Shown in pieces: positions 8,064-16,095 of a stretch of 21,601 bases of DNA. A program made the position numbers and the translations under genes. The stretch's first letter is position 1; each line of letters starts with the position of its first letter. The stretch comes from Clostridium sp. CAG:590 (GTDB taxonomy: Bacteria > Bacillota > Clostridia > Lachnospirales > Lachnospiraceae). The notes below the pieces were generated by a model. It saw only the letters and a list, made by a program, of their open reading frames with translations. It was not told where the DNA came from and did not search any database. The stretch is taken from the NCBI GenBank assembly GCA_000431135.1, contig HF987761.1, positions 1 through 21,601 on the forward strand, in the 5' to 3' direction.

Positions 8064-9944
8064 TTACTCCTTCTTTGGCTTTGCCAATGCAAACCTGACT
8101 ACACATGCTATCATAACCGCCATTAATACAATACCACCAATGATTCCGGTTGTAAACTTTGCTGACAGATCAATACGCTCCGCAACCTTTAGTACGGTAA
8201 GAATTGCCATCAATATTCCCACAAGACCTTCTCCTGCAATCAATCCGGAACAGAATAGCACACCGGTTCCTGCTTCACCGTCCTCACTGGTTCTCTTCTT
8301 ATCAACAAAATAGCGGATCAATCCACCGATCATGATCGTTGCACTCAACTCTAATGGCAGATACAAACCAATTGCCACCGGAAGTACTGCAACTCCAAGA
8401 ATCTCAACTACAATCGCAAGAAATACACCGATGAATACAAGTGTCCATGGAAGATTACCGTCCATAACACCTTCCACGATCATTCTCATCAGGGTTGCCT
8501 GTGGTGCAGATAATGCCTCTGTACCAAATCCCCATGCAGAATCTAACAAGATCAATACTCCACCGATGGTCAGTGCAGAAATAACCGCTCCAATCAACTC
8601 ACCGATCTGCTGCTTCTTCGGAGTTGCACCAAGAATATACCCTGTCTTTAAATCCTGTGAAGTATCACCCGCCATTGCTGCAATAATACAGATGATCGAT
8701 CCGATTGCGATCGCGCCGGTCATACCATGCGTTCCGTTATCACCGGTTCCCTTCAGGCAAAGTGTTGCGATCAGCAATGTCGCAATCGCCATTCCGGATA
8801 CCGGATTATTACTGCTTCCTACAATACCGACCATTCTAGAAGATACTGCCCCAAAGAAAAATCCAAATAGCACGATCAATACTGCTCCTAATAGTGTAAC
8901 CGGAATTTGTGGCAGTAACCAGATAATAATGATCAGCAGCAACACACCTATTCCGATAAACCGCATGTCCAGATCCTGTTCTGTACGAATGTTCTTATTT
9001 CCTTTTCCACCTTTTATTCCCTTAATCGCATCTATAAAGGTTGTTACGATCAATGGCATTGACTTGATCAGACTCATGATACCGCCTGCCGCAACTGCTC
9101 CGGCACCGATATAGCGGATATAACTACTCCAGATTGCTGATGCTCCACCGTTTGCATATAAATTCGCAATCGTATCCGTCCCCGGATAAAGAATCGTATC
9201 TCCTCCAAATGTTACAATTGCCGGAATCAATACAAACCATCCGATAATACCACCCGCAAACATATAAGATGCAATCTTCGGTCCACAAATGTATCCTACA
9301 CCAATCAGTGCCGGATATACCTCAGCCGATAATTCGGTCTTAAGCGCTGATATCTTTGCCGTAATAACACCGGGAACAATCTTTAATCCATCTACTACAA
9401 ATTTGAACAGAGCAGCAAGACCCATACCTGCAAATACGGTTGTTGCACTTGCTCCACCTTCTTCTCCTGCAAGTAATACTTCCGCACATGCGGTTCCTTC
9501 CGGATAAGGTAATACCCCATGTTCCTTTACGATCAGGGCATTTCTTAACGGCACCATAAATAATACACCTAATACACCACCGCAAAGTGCGATCAATGAT
9601 ATTGTAAGTATACTCGGTTTCTCAATAATACCGTCCTTTGCCCATAAAAACAAAACCGGCATTGTAAAGATTGCACCGGCTGCAAGTGATTCCCCTGCCG
9701 ATCCTATCGTCTGTACCATATTACTCTCCAGGATAGAGTCTTTACGCATGATCACACGTATCACACCCATTGAAATAACGGCCGCCGGTATGGATGCCGA
9801 CACTGTCATTCCTACTCTAAGTCCCAAATACGCATTTGCTGCACCAAACACAATCGCTAACAATACCCCCATAATAACCGATGTCACCGTAAATTCCGGT
9901 GTTACCTTTTCTGCCGGAACATACGGCTTAAATTCTTCGTTCAT
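8064..9944 (-). CDS. OPT-family oligopeptide transporter
   Basis: 626 residues with about 14-16 hydrophobic segments. It belongs to the bacterial branch of the OPT/YSL superfamily, proton-driven importers of peptides or metal-chelate-like compounds. Landmarks: NAYLGLRVGMTVSASIPAAV (37-56), GVLPYPEGTACAEVL (143-157), GSSNNPVSGMAIAT (376-389), and AGDTSQDLKTGYILGATP (425-442). A Lys/Gly-rich cytosolic loop lies at about 307-325. The frame is open 19 codons further upstream, but ATG at 9944 has GGAGG 6 nt before it. It is first in an operon with the PqqD-like and MecA-like genes. The transported compound cannot be told from sequence. Confidence 0.93.
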   Translation of the reverse strand: MNEEFKPYVPAEKVTPEFTVTSVIMGVLLAIVFGAANAYLGLRVGMTVSASIPAAVISMGVIRVIMRKDSILESNMVQTIGSAGESLAAGAIFTMPVLFLWAKDGIIEKPSILTISLIALCGGVLGVLFMVPLRNALIVKEHGVLPYPEGTACAEVLLAGEEGGASATTVFAGMGLAALFKFVVDGLKIVPGVITAKISALKTELSAEVYPALIGVGYICGPKIASYMFAGGIIGWFVLIPAIVTFGGDTILYPGTDTIANLYANGGASAIWSSYIRYIGAGAVAAGGIMSLIKSMPLIVTTFIDAIKGIKGGKGNKNIRTEQDLDMRFIGIGVLLLIIIIWLLPQIPVTLLGAVLIVLFGFFFGAVSSRMVGIVGSSNNPVSGMAIATLLIATLCLKGTGDNGTHGMTGAIAIGSIICIIAAMAGDTSQDLKTGYILGATPKKQQIGELIGAVISALTIGGVLILLDSAWGFGTEALSAPQATLMRMIVEGVMDGNLPWTLVFIGVFLAIVVEILGVAVLPVAIGLYLPLELSATIMIGGLIRYFVDKKRTSEDGEAGTGVLFCSGLIAGEGLVGILMAILTVLKVAERIDLSAKFTTGIIGGIVLMAVMIACVVRFALAKPKKE

Positions 9945-10000
9945 TTCTTTCCTCCAATCGTTTATTACGTCTAATCTGTTTCTTTGTATAGCGTTCCACA

Positions 10001-10026
10001 CAAAGTCTCACTTTAATCAGACTTTG
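10001..10026. repeat. 8-bp inverted repeat at the OPT operon transcription start
   Basis: CAAAGTCT (10001-10008) and AGACTTTG (10019-10026) are perfect inverted copies around a 10-nt loop. The predicted start of transcription (about 10022) falls inside it. It could be an operator for a repressor or a hairpin at the extreme 5' end of the mRNA. Confidence 0.55.
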
Positions 10027-10028
10027 AT

Positions 10029-10057
10029 ATTATATCGTATTTCGTCCTTTCGCACAA
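10029..10057 (-). promoter_or_regulatory. Sigma-A-type promoter of the OPT operon
   Basis: Minus strand: -35 TTGTGC (10052-10057), 17-bp spacer, perfect -10 TATAAT (10029-10034). The leader is about 78 nt to the OPT start codon. Confidence 0.7.
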
Positions 10058-10084
10058 CACACATTTTTTGGATTCATAATATAA

Positions 10085-10125
10085 GACGCACGCAGATCCG
10101 TTTACAAAACTTCCTTGCATGCGTC
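10085..10125 (-). terminator. Hairpin after the giant adhesin gene, probable terminator
   Basis: Minus-strand GACGCATGCA (10116-10125) pairs with TGCGTGCGTC (10085-10094) over 10 bp with one G-U pair, around a loop of about 21 nt. It lies 18 bp after the adhesin stop codon. The tract after it (TTATATTATG) is only partly T, so termination may be weak. Confidence 0.5.
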
Positions 10126-10142
10126 CGATATTCTATATAGAA

Positions 10143-13100
10143 TTATTTAAGTTTCACTTTGTAGATTTTTGAAAATGCCCCAAAAACACGTTTCCCCTTT
10201 TCATCATAATTGTATGCACGCAAACGAAGATAATACGTCTTTTTCTTCTTCCATTTTGTGAAAGTATGTGTATTTTTAGATATATACACCGTTTTTCTGT
10301 TTTTGAGCTTTTTATTGGTTGCATATTCTATACAATACCCCTCTGCCATTTTCGCTTTCATGGAAAGTGTAACCTTTTTCGATTTTCGAACTTTAATCTT
10401 AATCTTTTCAAGCTTTGGTCTTGTTATGGAAGACTGTCTTTCCTTATCCGGATCTGATTGAGTCGCACCTCCGGTATCCTGTTTCACCTCCGGGTCTGCA
10501 CCAACAATCAATTCTTCCGGCAAAGCATTACTCTTTAACGGTGTAAATTTTGCGTATAACACAATATCCGTATATTGATCTTTCTGAATGCTTTCCACAT
10601 AGGATGCTTTTTGAAAGGCGCTGTCTTTATACCATCCATCAAAACGATACCCTGTTCTGATTGCCGGTCGTAACAAAAGATAGCTTTTCCAACAATATTT
10701 TTCCGGATTTTCTACGGCATTTTCACCGCCATTCAATACATATGTAATCTTGCTGGCATAGGCATTTTTCTCTCCGGTGTACCCTTCTTCCCCGTATTTT
10801 TTATATGCCTGGGATTCTTCATATGCTGTCAGAGTAATATTTTTCGGAAAATTGGCTCCTAATGTCAGCTCCATTCCGTTTATATATACTTCTGCCAGAT
10901 TATCACAATGTAAAAATGCACTCGCATCCATCTTCTTAACAGATGCTGCAATGGATACCTTACGGATAGTAGCATTTTCAAATGCTTTTGCTGCAATTCC
11001 GACAACCGGATATGTGATTCCACCATACTCAATCTTATCCGGTATATCCGCCTCTAATGCGTTAGCATTCGCAATCACCTCTGCTTCTCCCGTCGGTCCG
11101 ACATGAAATGTCATGCCATTACGCTCTACATACACACTGTATATCCACTTTGCATAAAGCGTATATCTGTCAGCCTGTGCCTGCTCCGACGTAATATAAT
11201 ATCTTCCGTCTGCATCCTGTTTCAGACAACTATCCTCTGAAAGTTCTCCATCTGCATACCAGCCCGCAAAAGCGTAATCCTTTCTTACCGGTATTCCGGC
11301 AAAAGAATCCTTTCCACGAATATATTCCTTCTGATAAGAATCATTTTCAAACTTGCCGCCATTTAATTCATATACAAATTGACCTGTCACATATCCCGGT
11401 TCCATCTCCATCAACTCAATGTCGTTGTTTTCATTCACAACGTGGCATTGAAACGTAAGTGCTTTTGCTAATTCGCTTCCATACCTTACCTTGACATTAT
11501 TACAAAATGCATTTTTCACTGCGTCTATATCATCTTTTTTATAAACGGCTGATAATTGGGAATAAATGCGTCCGGATACACCCCGTTTATAACATACAAT
11601 ATGAAATGCTTTCAGACTGTTCAGCATTCCTTGTCCGCCCAACTCCGTGTGCCACTCAATCTCATCTACATGACTGTCTTCATTAATTATAAGATTCATA
11701 TTTTCATTATATTCGATTCGACTGATCTCACCTTTTTCCGCAAGGGATAATCTTTCTCTCTGTGCAGATATTCCATCTATGTGATAATCAATCTGTCCCG
11801 TCACCTCTATTTCTTTGGGAACCGTAAAGCTTTCTCGCCGATCTGACTTTGACAATGTAAAAGATAATGTTTCTGCTTTATTGCCATTATCCCTGTCGAT
11901 TCTTTCCAATACATATTCTGTAGTATCTGCGCCCTTTCTGTCCCGCTCCTGTCTTGTCACAATATAATATTGATTGGATACATATTGCATATCATCACAG
12001 TATATCTTCATCCGGAAACGTTTATTCTCTTTCTCAAATTCTACTCTCGCCGATTCCAATCTACCGTCTATCTTAACAGACGTTTCCAATGCATTAATCG
12101 ATTCATTCTGCAATCCTATTGCCTGAGCCGGTTTATTGGGCATCATGCAAAGAACCATAAATGATAATACCCCCAGCATTTTCCCTGCTTTCTTCATAAG
12201 CTGCACAATCTCCTTCCTTTTAAGCAAAACAAGCAGTAACAATATTGCTGTTACCATGGCAATACAGGTATATTGAATCGGAACATCTCCTGTTCTTGCC
12301 TGTCCGCTTATTTTATTCTGTTTTTTATTCTCAACCTGATCTTCTTCGGGTAAAGATTCCTTTTTGCGGTCATTGGTTATATTTAACTCTGCATTCTGAT
12401 AGCCTTTTTTCAATACAATTTCCTGCATATCAGAGTTCAATTCATATTTTTCTAATGTCTTTGTTTCCTGAAGATAATAACAACCAAACGGAAGATTCCG
12501 GATAGTGATCTTTCCTTCTTTGTCTGTCACAAAACTGCCAAGTTTCTCCTTGTTTCCATCGTATAATACAAATTCAACATCCTGCAGCGGTTTCTTTGTA
12601 ACAGAATCTGTCTTGATAACCAAAATGCTTCCTCTATATTTCTCATTCACAATCGGTTTATCCTTATTCAGATCCTGTTCTAATTCTTCTCCCTTTAATT
12701 CAATCCGGAATGGATATTTTTCATTATCCTGCCGATAACTGTCATCCGCTGTTTTACACTCTTTGTAATAATAATTTCCCGTCACTAACGGTTCTGTCAC
12801 TACAGCTTCTCCATTATGATCCGTGACTGCATATCCCACACACGAATCTGCCTTCACAATGACAGTCCCATCTACATTGCGGATATCTTCCCGGGTATAC
12901 ATTCCAAATACAACACCGGCAATCGGAACATTATGATATGTGTATAAGGACTCTGCATCGCTTACACCGGATACAATCTCTGCATTCTTTCTCTCTGCCT
13001 GCTCTGCCCGCTTATGGATCCGAAACTTTGTTGCAAGCGGATGATTCACGAAATCAACTTCCTGAACCTGAACGGATGACTCCATATCTTCTTTCACTAC

Positions 13101-15836
13101 AACCTTTCTTACTTTTCCATCCAATTTCATGGAGCCACCATTTCTTATCTCTTTGACATAATAAGTTCCCGGTGCCAGATCCTTACTTTTTGCCTCACCA
13201 TATTCATTTGTCGTAAGTTCTTCTACCAGCTCCCCGGCAAGATTGCGTATCTCAAACGTAATTTTGGAAGCTGCAAACGGTTCATACACCAATTTCTTAT
13301 ATTCACCATATTCCGTCTTCACTGTGTCCGCCTTACTTAACTGCTCACCCGTTTTTCGGATCAATATGAAATTGCCAACTTTATTGTCCGTAAACACATG
13401 CTGAAATAATGCTCCCGATGCAAAATTCTCCATATCATCCGGGATATGTTCAAATGCATAAGTTTCTTTTGCAAATTCATACCGTTTACCCGTTTTCTCA
13501 TCTTTGGGCGGCTGTGTTTCTGCTACCAGATACTTCCCGTATGGCATGTCCATATCAAAATAGGCTTCTCCATCCTCATTTGATTCCATTGTCGCAATCG
13601 GAATCCATTCTTCTTCTGAAATTCTCTTATATCCGTTGATTCTACAGATTACAACCGGTTGTGTCTGTTCCTTGGTAAATAACGGTTCTCCAAAGAAGTT
13701 TGTATTACCGATATGTGCATACAATGTAAACTCTGCACCTTTTAACGGCTTTCCTTCTGTATCCTCTTTTATCACCATACACTTTGCTTTCACCGGATTA
13801 TTCCAATAGCCCTCTCCCTCATGGATCTGTTTCGGGTTGTCATCTCCCCGGTCTTCAATATCAAAATATATCCGTTCCCCGGATACCCAATAAGCCTTAT
13901 TGGAATCTGTTACCTTCTCAATCACATAATACCGGCCACACGGCAGATTATGATACCTTATATATCCATTAGCATCCGTTTTCTGCTCAATATATGCCTT
14001 GTGCTTTCCCGCTTTATTCCATATCGAATCCGATAACAATTCATTTGTAATTCTCTGATCGGCTTCAAACAGACAAATATCCTGTGCATATATATCGGTA
14101 GCCGCATATAACTCAAATGACACATGTTCAAGATCTCTCTTCTGATAGATGAATCTGCCATTTTTAAAAGCAACAAATGCATTTGCAATTTTATGTATAT
14201 AGGCATCCCCCTGCTCATATGAATCGTCCACTGTGTAGGTATATGCCATTGCTTCTTTCGAAGATACTGCCGTTACATTCTCAAAAGTTAACGTTGGAAC
14301 AATGTATAATTGTTTTACTGCTCCGGCCAAACGGGATTTGACTTCAAAATATGCAACTACATGATCTCCCCTTGAATTGGTGTACGGACTGAGTCCCTCC
14401 GGAGCCCGTTCCTCCACCAACATATAAGAACCGGTCTTATCAATCTCCGTATATTCTCCTTCTTCCACATGAATTCTTTTCAACGACATATCCGGCTCGT
14501 CTGTCTTATACAGACCAAATTGAGCTCCGTCCACTGCCTGACCAAATTCATCCTGCTTGTTTACTAAAATTCCGGTTGGTGCAGCTTCCGATGGTGTTGC
14601 ATACACTTTTATTGCAAAATATGCCGGTGATGAAAACCGTGCATCATAACTCAATGTCTGATTTCCGCTATTAGAAGTTGCAAGATAATCAATCTGTGTT
14701 GCACCCTCATATTTGGGATTTACTTTCACGATAACCATCACTGCATTTTTCTCATTTGTCGCAATTTCCTGATTATTATGTGTAATCTGCGTCTGTACCG
14801 TAAGGCTTCCTTTTGAATCGATCGAAGCCTTTGCAACACTGTCCGATAATTTACTTCCATCTGCCTGATAACACCCTTGAACTTCTAACGAACCATACCC
14901 GTTCCCGCCCGCAAAATACTTCCAGGCCGCTCCTCCTAATTTTACAGTAGCTTTCACATTGTATTTGTCATTTCCAGCCAATGGCACCTTTTTTGCTGCT
15001 ACCTTGACTTTCTTACGGGAAGCATTATCTTTTACATCTGTTTTTTTGATCGGAGTAAGCTTACCTGAATAACTTCCTGATCCGGATTTTCTTCCTTCAT
15101 TTTTTTCTGTCACTTTCCATAAATATTCAATATGTTGCAATAATGCTTTTGACTCATCATCTACTCCCTGATTCCAGATTACATTTTGAGCCGTCTCATA
15201 ACCGCTTTCTGATCCCCAGCCACCCTGTTTTTTAAAATAATCCATGGCAGTTGCAATCCGAAAGGTATTTTGTGCAGAACCCCAGGTTCCGGAATATTTT
15301 TTGGGTCTAAAAGTATTGCTTTTCATCACTTTTCCTTTTTCCAGACAGAATATATAATGGCGACTGTTATCTCCAAGATTCACATACCATCTGTAATGAC
15401 CCTGTGCCCACGCTCCGGATGCCAAGATCAGCCCAAGCGGTGCTTTATCATCTGAAAGACTTGCAGCTCTTCTCATGCCTGCCAATACCCGTGGCATAGA
15501 CGCACCTGTCATTTTCTCTGTTGTGTCTTCCGTGGTCTGTTCGGAAATTCCGGTCTCCGTAGTTGTTTCTGTTGTATTTTCTTCTGGTATTTCCGTTGCT
15601 GCTTCTGTATCATTCACCGTTTCCGTCAGATCTTCTGTAACAATCTGAACCGAATCCGTTCCGTCCTCACCACCCGAGTCTGTCTGATCCGTTTCTGTCA
15701 GCTCCTGATCCAGACATGATTCCGCCATCTCTTGTAACGCATTTACCTCCGTACAGATTCCCCGTACCGGTATTGCCGTGACGAATAAAACGGCCACCAG
15801 CCATAACGACAGCCATTTTTTTATTTTATGTTTCAT
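10143..15836 (-). CDS. Giant two-lobed surface protein: thioester and SpaA-like adhesin fused to a second secreted lobe
   Basis: 1897 residues. The start at ATG 15836 (AGAGGAG 8 nt upstream) gives a signal peptide (MKHKIKKWLSLWLVAVLFV). Next comes a Thr/Glu-rich stalk (46-110). A thioester-type domain follows (about 135-240), with FCLEKG (Cys164) and AQNVIW (Gln217, Trp221) as the putative internal Cys-Gln bond used for covalent host adhesion. About six Cna-B/SpaA-like modules follow (near 422-520, 545-660, 685-800, 822-930, 937-1064, 1069-1156), with E-box-like ends such as YLVAETQPP and YYLQETKT. At 1180-1209 ARTGD, a hydrophobic stretch and KRKE form a sortase-type anchor. The frame does not stop: a second signal-like segment (1214-1239, ending PAQA) leads to an unrecognised region (1242-1482), an InlB/Listeria-Bacteroides-type repeat (1487-1564), a BspA-like LRR (about 1606-1655), another such repeat (1697-1764) and a Lys-rich FN3-like end (1806-1897). 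It is a single-gene unit. Domain calls are by eye. Confidence 0.86.
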   Translation of the reverse strand: MKHKIKKWLSLWLVAVLFVTAIPVRGICTEVNALQEMAESCLDQELTETDQTDSGGEDGTDSVQIVTEDLTETVNDTEAATEIPEENTTETTTETGISEQTTEDTTEKMTGASMPRVLAGMRRAASLSDDKAPLGLILASGAWAQGHYRWYVNLGDNSRHYIFCLEKGKVMKSNTFRPKKYSGTWGSAQNTFRIATAMDYFKKQGGWGSESGYETAQNVIWNQGVDDESKALLQHIEYLWKVTEKNEGRKSGSGSYSGKLTPIKKTDVKDNASRKKVKVAAKKVPLAGNDKYNVKATVKLGGAAWKYFAGGNGYGSLEVQGCYQADGSKLSDSVAKASIDSKGSLTVQTQITHNNQEIATNEKNAVMVIVKVNPKYEGATQIDYLATSNSGNQTLSYDARFSSPAYFAIKVYATPSEAAPTGILVNKQDEFGQAVDGAQFGLYKTDEPDMSLKRIHVEEGEYTEIDKTGSYMLVEERAPEGLSPYTNSRGDHVVAYFEVKSRLAGAVKQLYIVPTLTFENVTAVSSKEAMAYTYTVDDSYEQGDAYIHKIANAFVAFKNGRFIYQKRDLEHVSFELYAATDIYAQDICLFEADQRITNELLSDSIWNKAGKHKAYIEQKTDANGYIRYHNLPCGRYYVIEKVTDSNKAYWVSGERIYFDIEDRGDDNPKQIHEGEGYWNNPVKAKCMVIKEDTEGKPLKGAEFTLYAHIGNTNFFGEPLFTKEQTQPVVICRINGYKRISEEEWIPIATMESNEDGEAYFDMDMPYGKYLVAETQPPKDEKTGKRYEFAKETYAFEHIPDDMENFASGALFQHVFTDNKVGNFILIRKTGEQLSKADTVKTEYGEYKKLVYEPFAASKITFEIRNLAGELVEELTTNEYGEAKSKDLAPGTYYVKEIRNGGSMKLDGKVRKVVVKEDMESSVQVQEVDFVNHPLATKFRIHKRAEQAERKNAEIVSGVSDAESLYTYHNVPIAGVVFGMYTREDIRNVDGTVIVKADSCVGYAVTDHNGEAVVTEPLVTGNYYYKECKTADDSYRQDNEKYPFRIELKGEELEQDLNKDKPIVNEKYRGSILVIKTDSVTKKPLQDVEFVLYDGNKEKLGSFVTDKEGKITIRNLPFGCYYLQETKTLEKYELNSDMQEIVLKKGYQNAELNITNDRKKESLPEEDQVENKKQNKISGQARTGDVPIQYTCIAMVTAILLLLVLLKRKEIVQLMKKAGKMLGVLSFMVLCMMPNKPAQAIGLQNESINALETSVKIDGRLESARVEFEKENKRFRMKIYCDDMQYVSNQYYIVTRQERDRKGADTTEYVLERIDRDNGNKAETLSFTLSKSDRRESFTVPKEIEVTGQIDYHIDGISAQRERLSLAEKGEISRIEYNENMNLIINEDSHVDEIEWHTELGGQGMLNSLKAFHIVCYKRGVSGRIYSQLSAVYKKDDIDAVKNAFCNNVKVRYGSELAKALTFQCHVVNENNDIELMEMEPGYVTGQFVYELNGGKFENDSYQKEYIRGKDSFAGIPVRKDYAFAGWYADGELSEDSCLKQDADGRYYITSEQAQADRYTLYAKWIYSVYVERNGMTFHVGPTGEAEVIANANALEADIPDKIEYGGITYPVVGIAAKAFENATIRKVSIAASVKKMDASAFLHCDNLAEVYINGMELTLGANFPKNITLTAYEESQAYKKYGEEGYTGEKNAYASKITYVLNGGENAVENPEKYCWKSYLLLRPAIRTGYRFDGWYKDSAFQKASYVESIQKDQYTDIVLYAKFTPLKSNALPEELIVGADPEVKQDTGGATQSDPDKERQSSITRPKLEKIKIKVRKSKKVTLSMKAKMAEGYCIEYATNKKLKNRKTVYISKNTHTFTKWKKKKTYYLRLRAYNYDEKGKRVFGAFSKIYKVKLK
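12195..12221 (-). other. Possible internal translation start or fossil gene boundary inside the adhesin gene
   Basis: On the minus strand a run of four A (12218-12221) is followed by GGAAGGAG (12210-12217), 12 nt, then ATGA at 12197-12194. The ATG (codon 1214) opens MKKAGKMLGVLSFMVLC, a good signal peptide. The TGA overlapping it is in the +1 frame: removing one A from the run would end the upstream lobe as VLLKGRRLCSL, a typical basic anchor tail, in a classical ATGA start/stop overlap. Initiation here would give a 684-residue second protein. Confidence 0.5.
12210..12302 (-). other. Internal sortase-type anchor segment (TGD, hydrophobic stretch, basic tail)
   Basis: Codons 1179-1209 encode QARTGDVPIQ, about 18 hydrophobic residues (CIAMVTAILLLLVLL) and KRKE. 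In Lachnospiraceae-type surface proteins such TGD segments normally lie at the extreme C-terminus; here about 690 residues follow. Confidence 0.65.
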
Positions 15837-15852
15837 GCATTCAACTCCTCTA

Positions 15853-15880
15853 TTTTGATCTATCAAAATGTTTGCAAACA
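15853..15880. repeat. Two adjacent palindromes in the adhesin leader
   Basis: TTTTGATCTATCAAAA (15853-15868; 7-bp arms, 2-nt centre) is directly followed by the perfect 12-bp palindrome TGTTTGCAAACA (15869-15880). Both lie between the predicted transcription start (about 15886) and the ribosome site, positions suited to repressor operators. As RNA the loops would be too tight for ordinary hairpins. Confidence 0.55.
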
Positions 15881-15892
15881 GTTGATTGTGCA

Positions 15893-15921
15893 ATTATAAA
15901 ATACCAAATTACAGTTGTCTA
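15893..15921 (-). promoter_or_regulatory. Sigma-A-type promoter of the giant adhesin gene
   Basis: Minus strand: -35 TAGACA (15916-15921), 17-bp spacer, perfect -10 TATAAT (15893-15898). The -35 box overlaps the first palindrome of the ATAATTATG array by 2 bp, so a protein bound there should either block or contact RNA polymerase. The leader is about 50 nt. Confidence 0.68.
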
Positions 15922-16082
15922 TAATTATGACTAAAAGTACCAAATAATCTTATTTCTACCGTTTTTTGGTCATAATTATGTACGGGATTTTCATAATTAT
16001 GACTATTTCCCCCCTGAAAAAGTCAAAAAAAATACATAATTATGTACATTTGTACATAATTATGTATTTTTGTTCATAATTC
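15920..16082. repeat. Array of palindromes (C/T)ATAATTATG upstream of the adhesin gene
   Basis: Copies at 15920-15929 (first base T), 15971-15980, 15992-16001, 16035-16044 and 16055-16064, plus a half copy CATAATT at 16075-16081. The centres are 51, 21, 43, 20 and 20 bp apart, close to multiples of two DNA turns except the first gap. Copies 2 and 3 are flanked to make a 12-bp inverted pair (GTCATAATTATG and its complement, 15969-15980 and 15992-16003). Copies 1 and 3 share ATAATTATGACTA. The pattern fits a cooperative DNA-binding regulator. The array reaches from the promoter -35 box almost to the end of the Dlt-like operon. Confidence 0.72.
16025..16071 (-). terminator. 20-bp perfect hairpin with T tract after the Dlt-like operon
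   Basis: Arms 16028-16047 and 16052-16071 are perfect inverted copies with a 4-nt loop. In the minus direction the stem starts with A5 and ends in T8 (16025-16032). It lies 25 bp after the DltD-like stop codon and fits a rho-independent terminator, though the stem is AT-rich. It is built from two copies of the ATAATTATG palindrome, so it may serve both as terminator and as paired protein-binding sites. On the plus strand it also ends in a T run, but no plus-strand gene needs it. Confidence 0.65.
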
Positions 16083-16095
16083 ACTAATACGCTAA

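Noticed and set aside
8332..9114. Long plus-strand open frame of 260 codons
   Set aside because: Antisense shadow of the OPT transporter gene; no ribosome site, low-complexity Pro/Ile/Asn-rich translation with no family pattern.
15837..16095. CRISPR array or transposon end
   Set aside because: The repeats are short 10-bp palindromes with uneven spacing, no conserved spacers, no transposase and no target-site duplication; an operator array plus terminator fits better.
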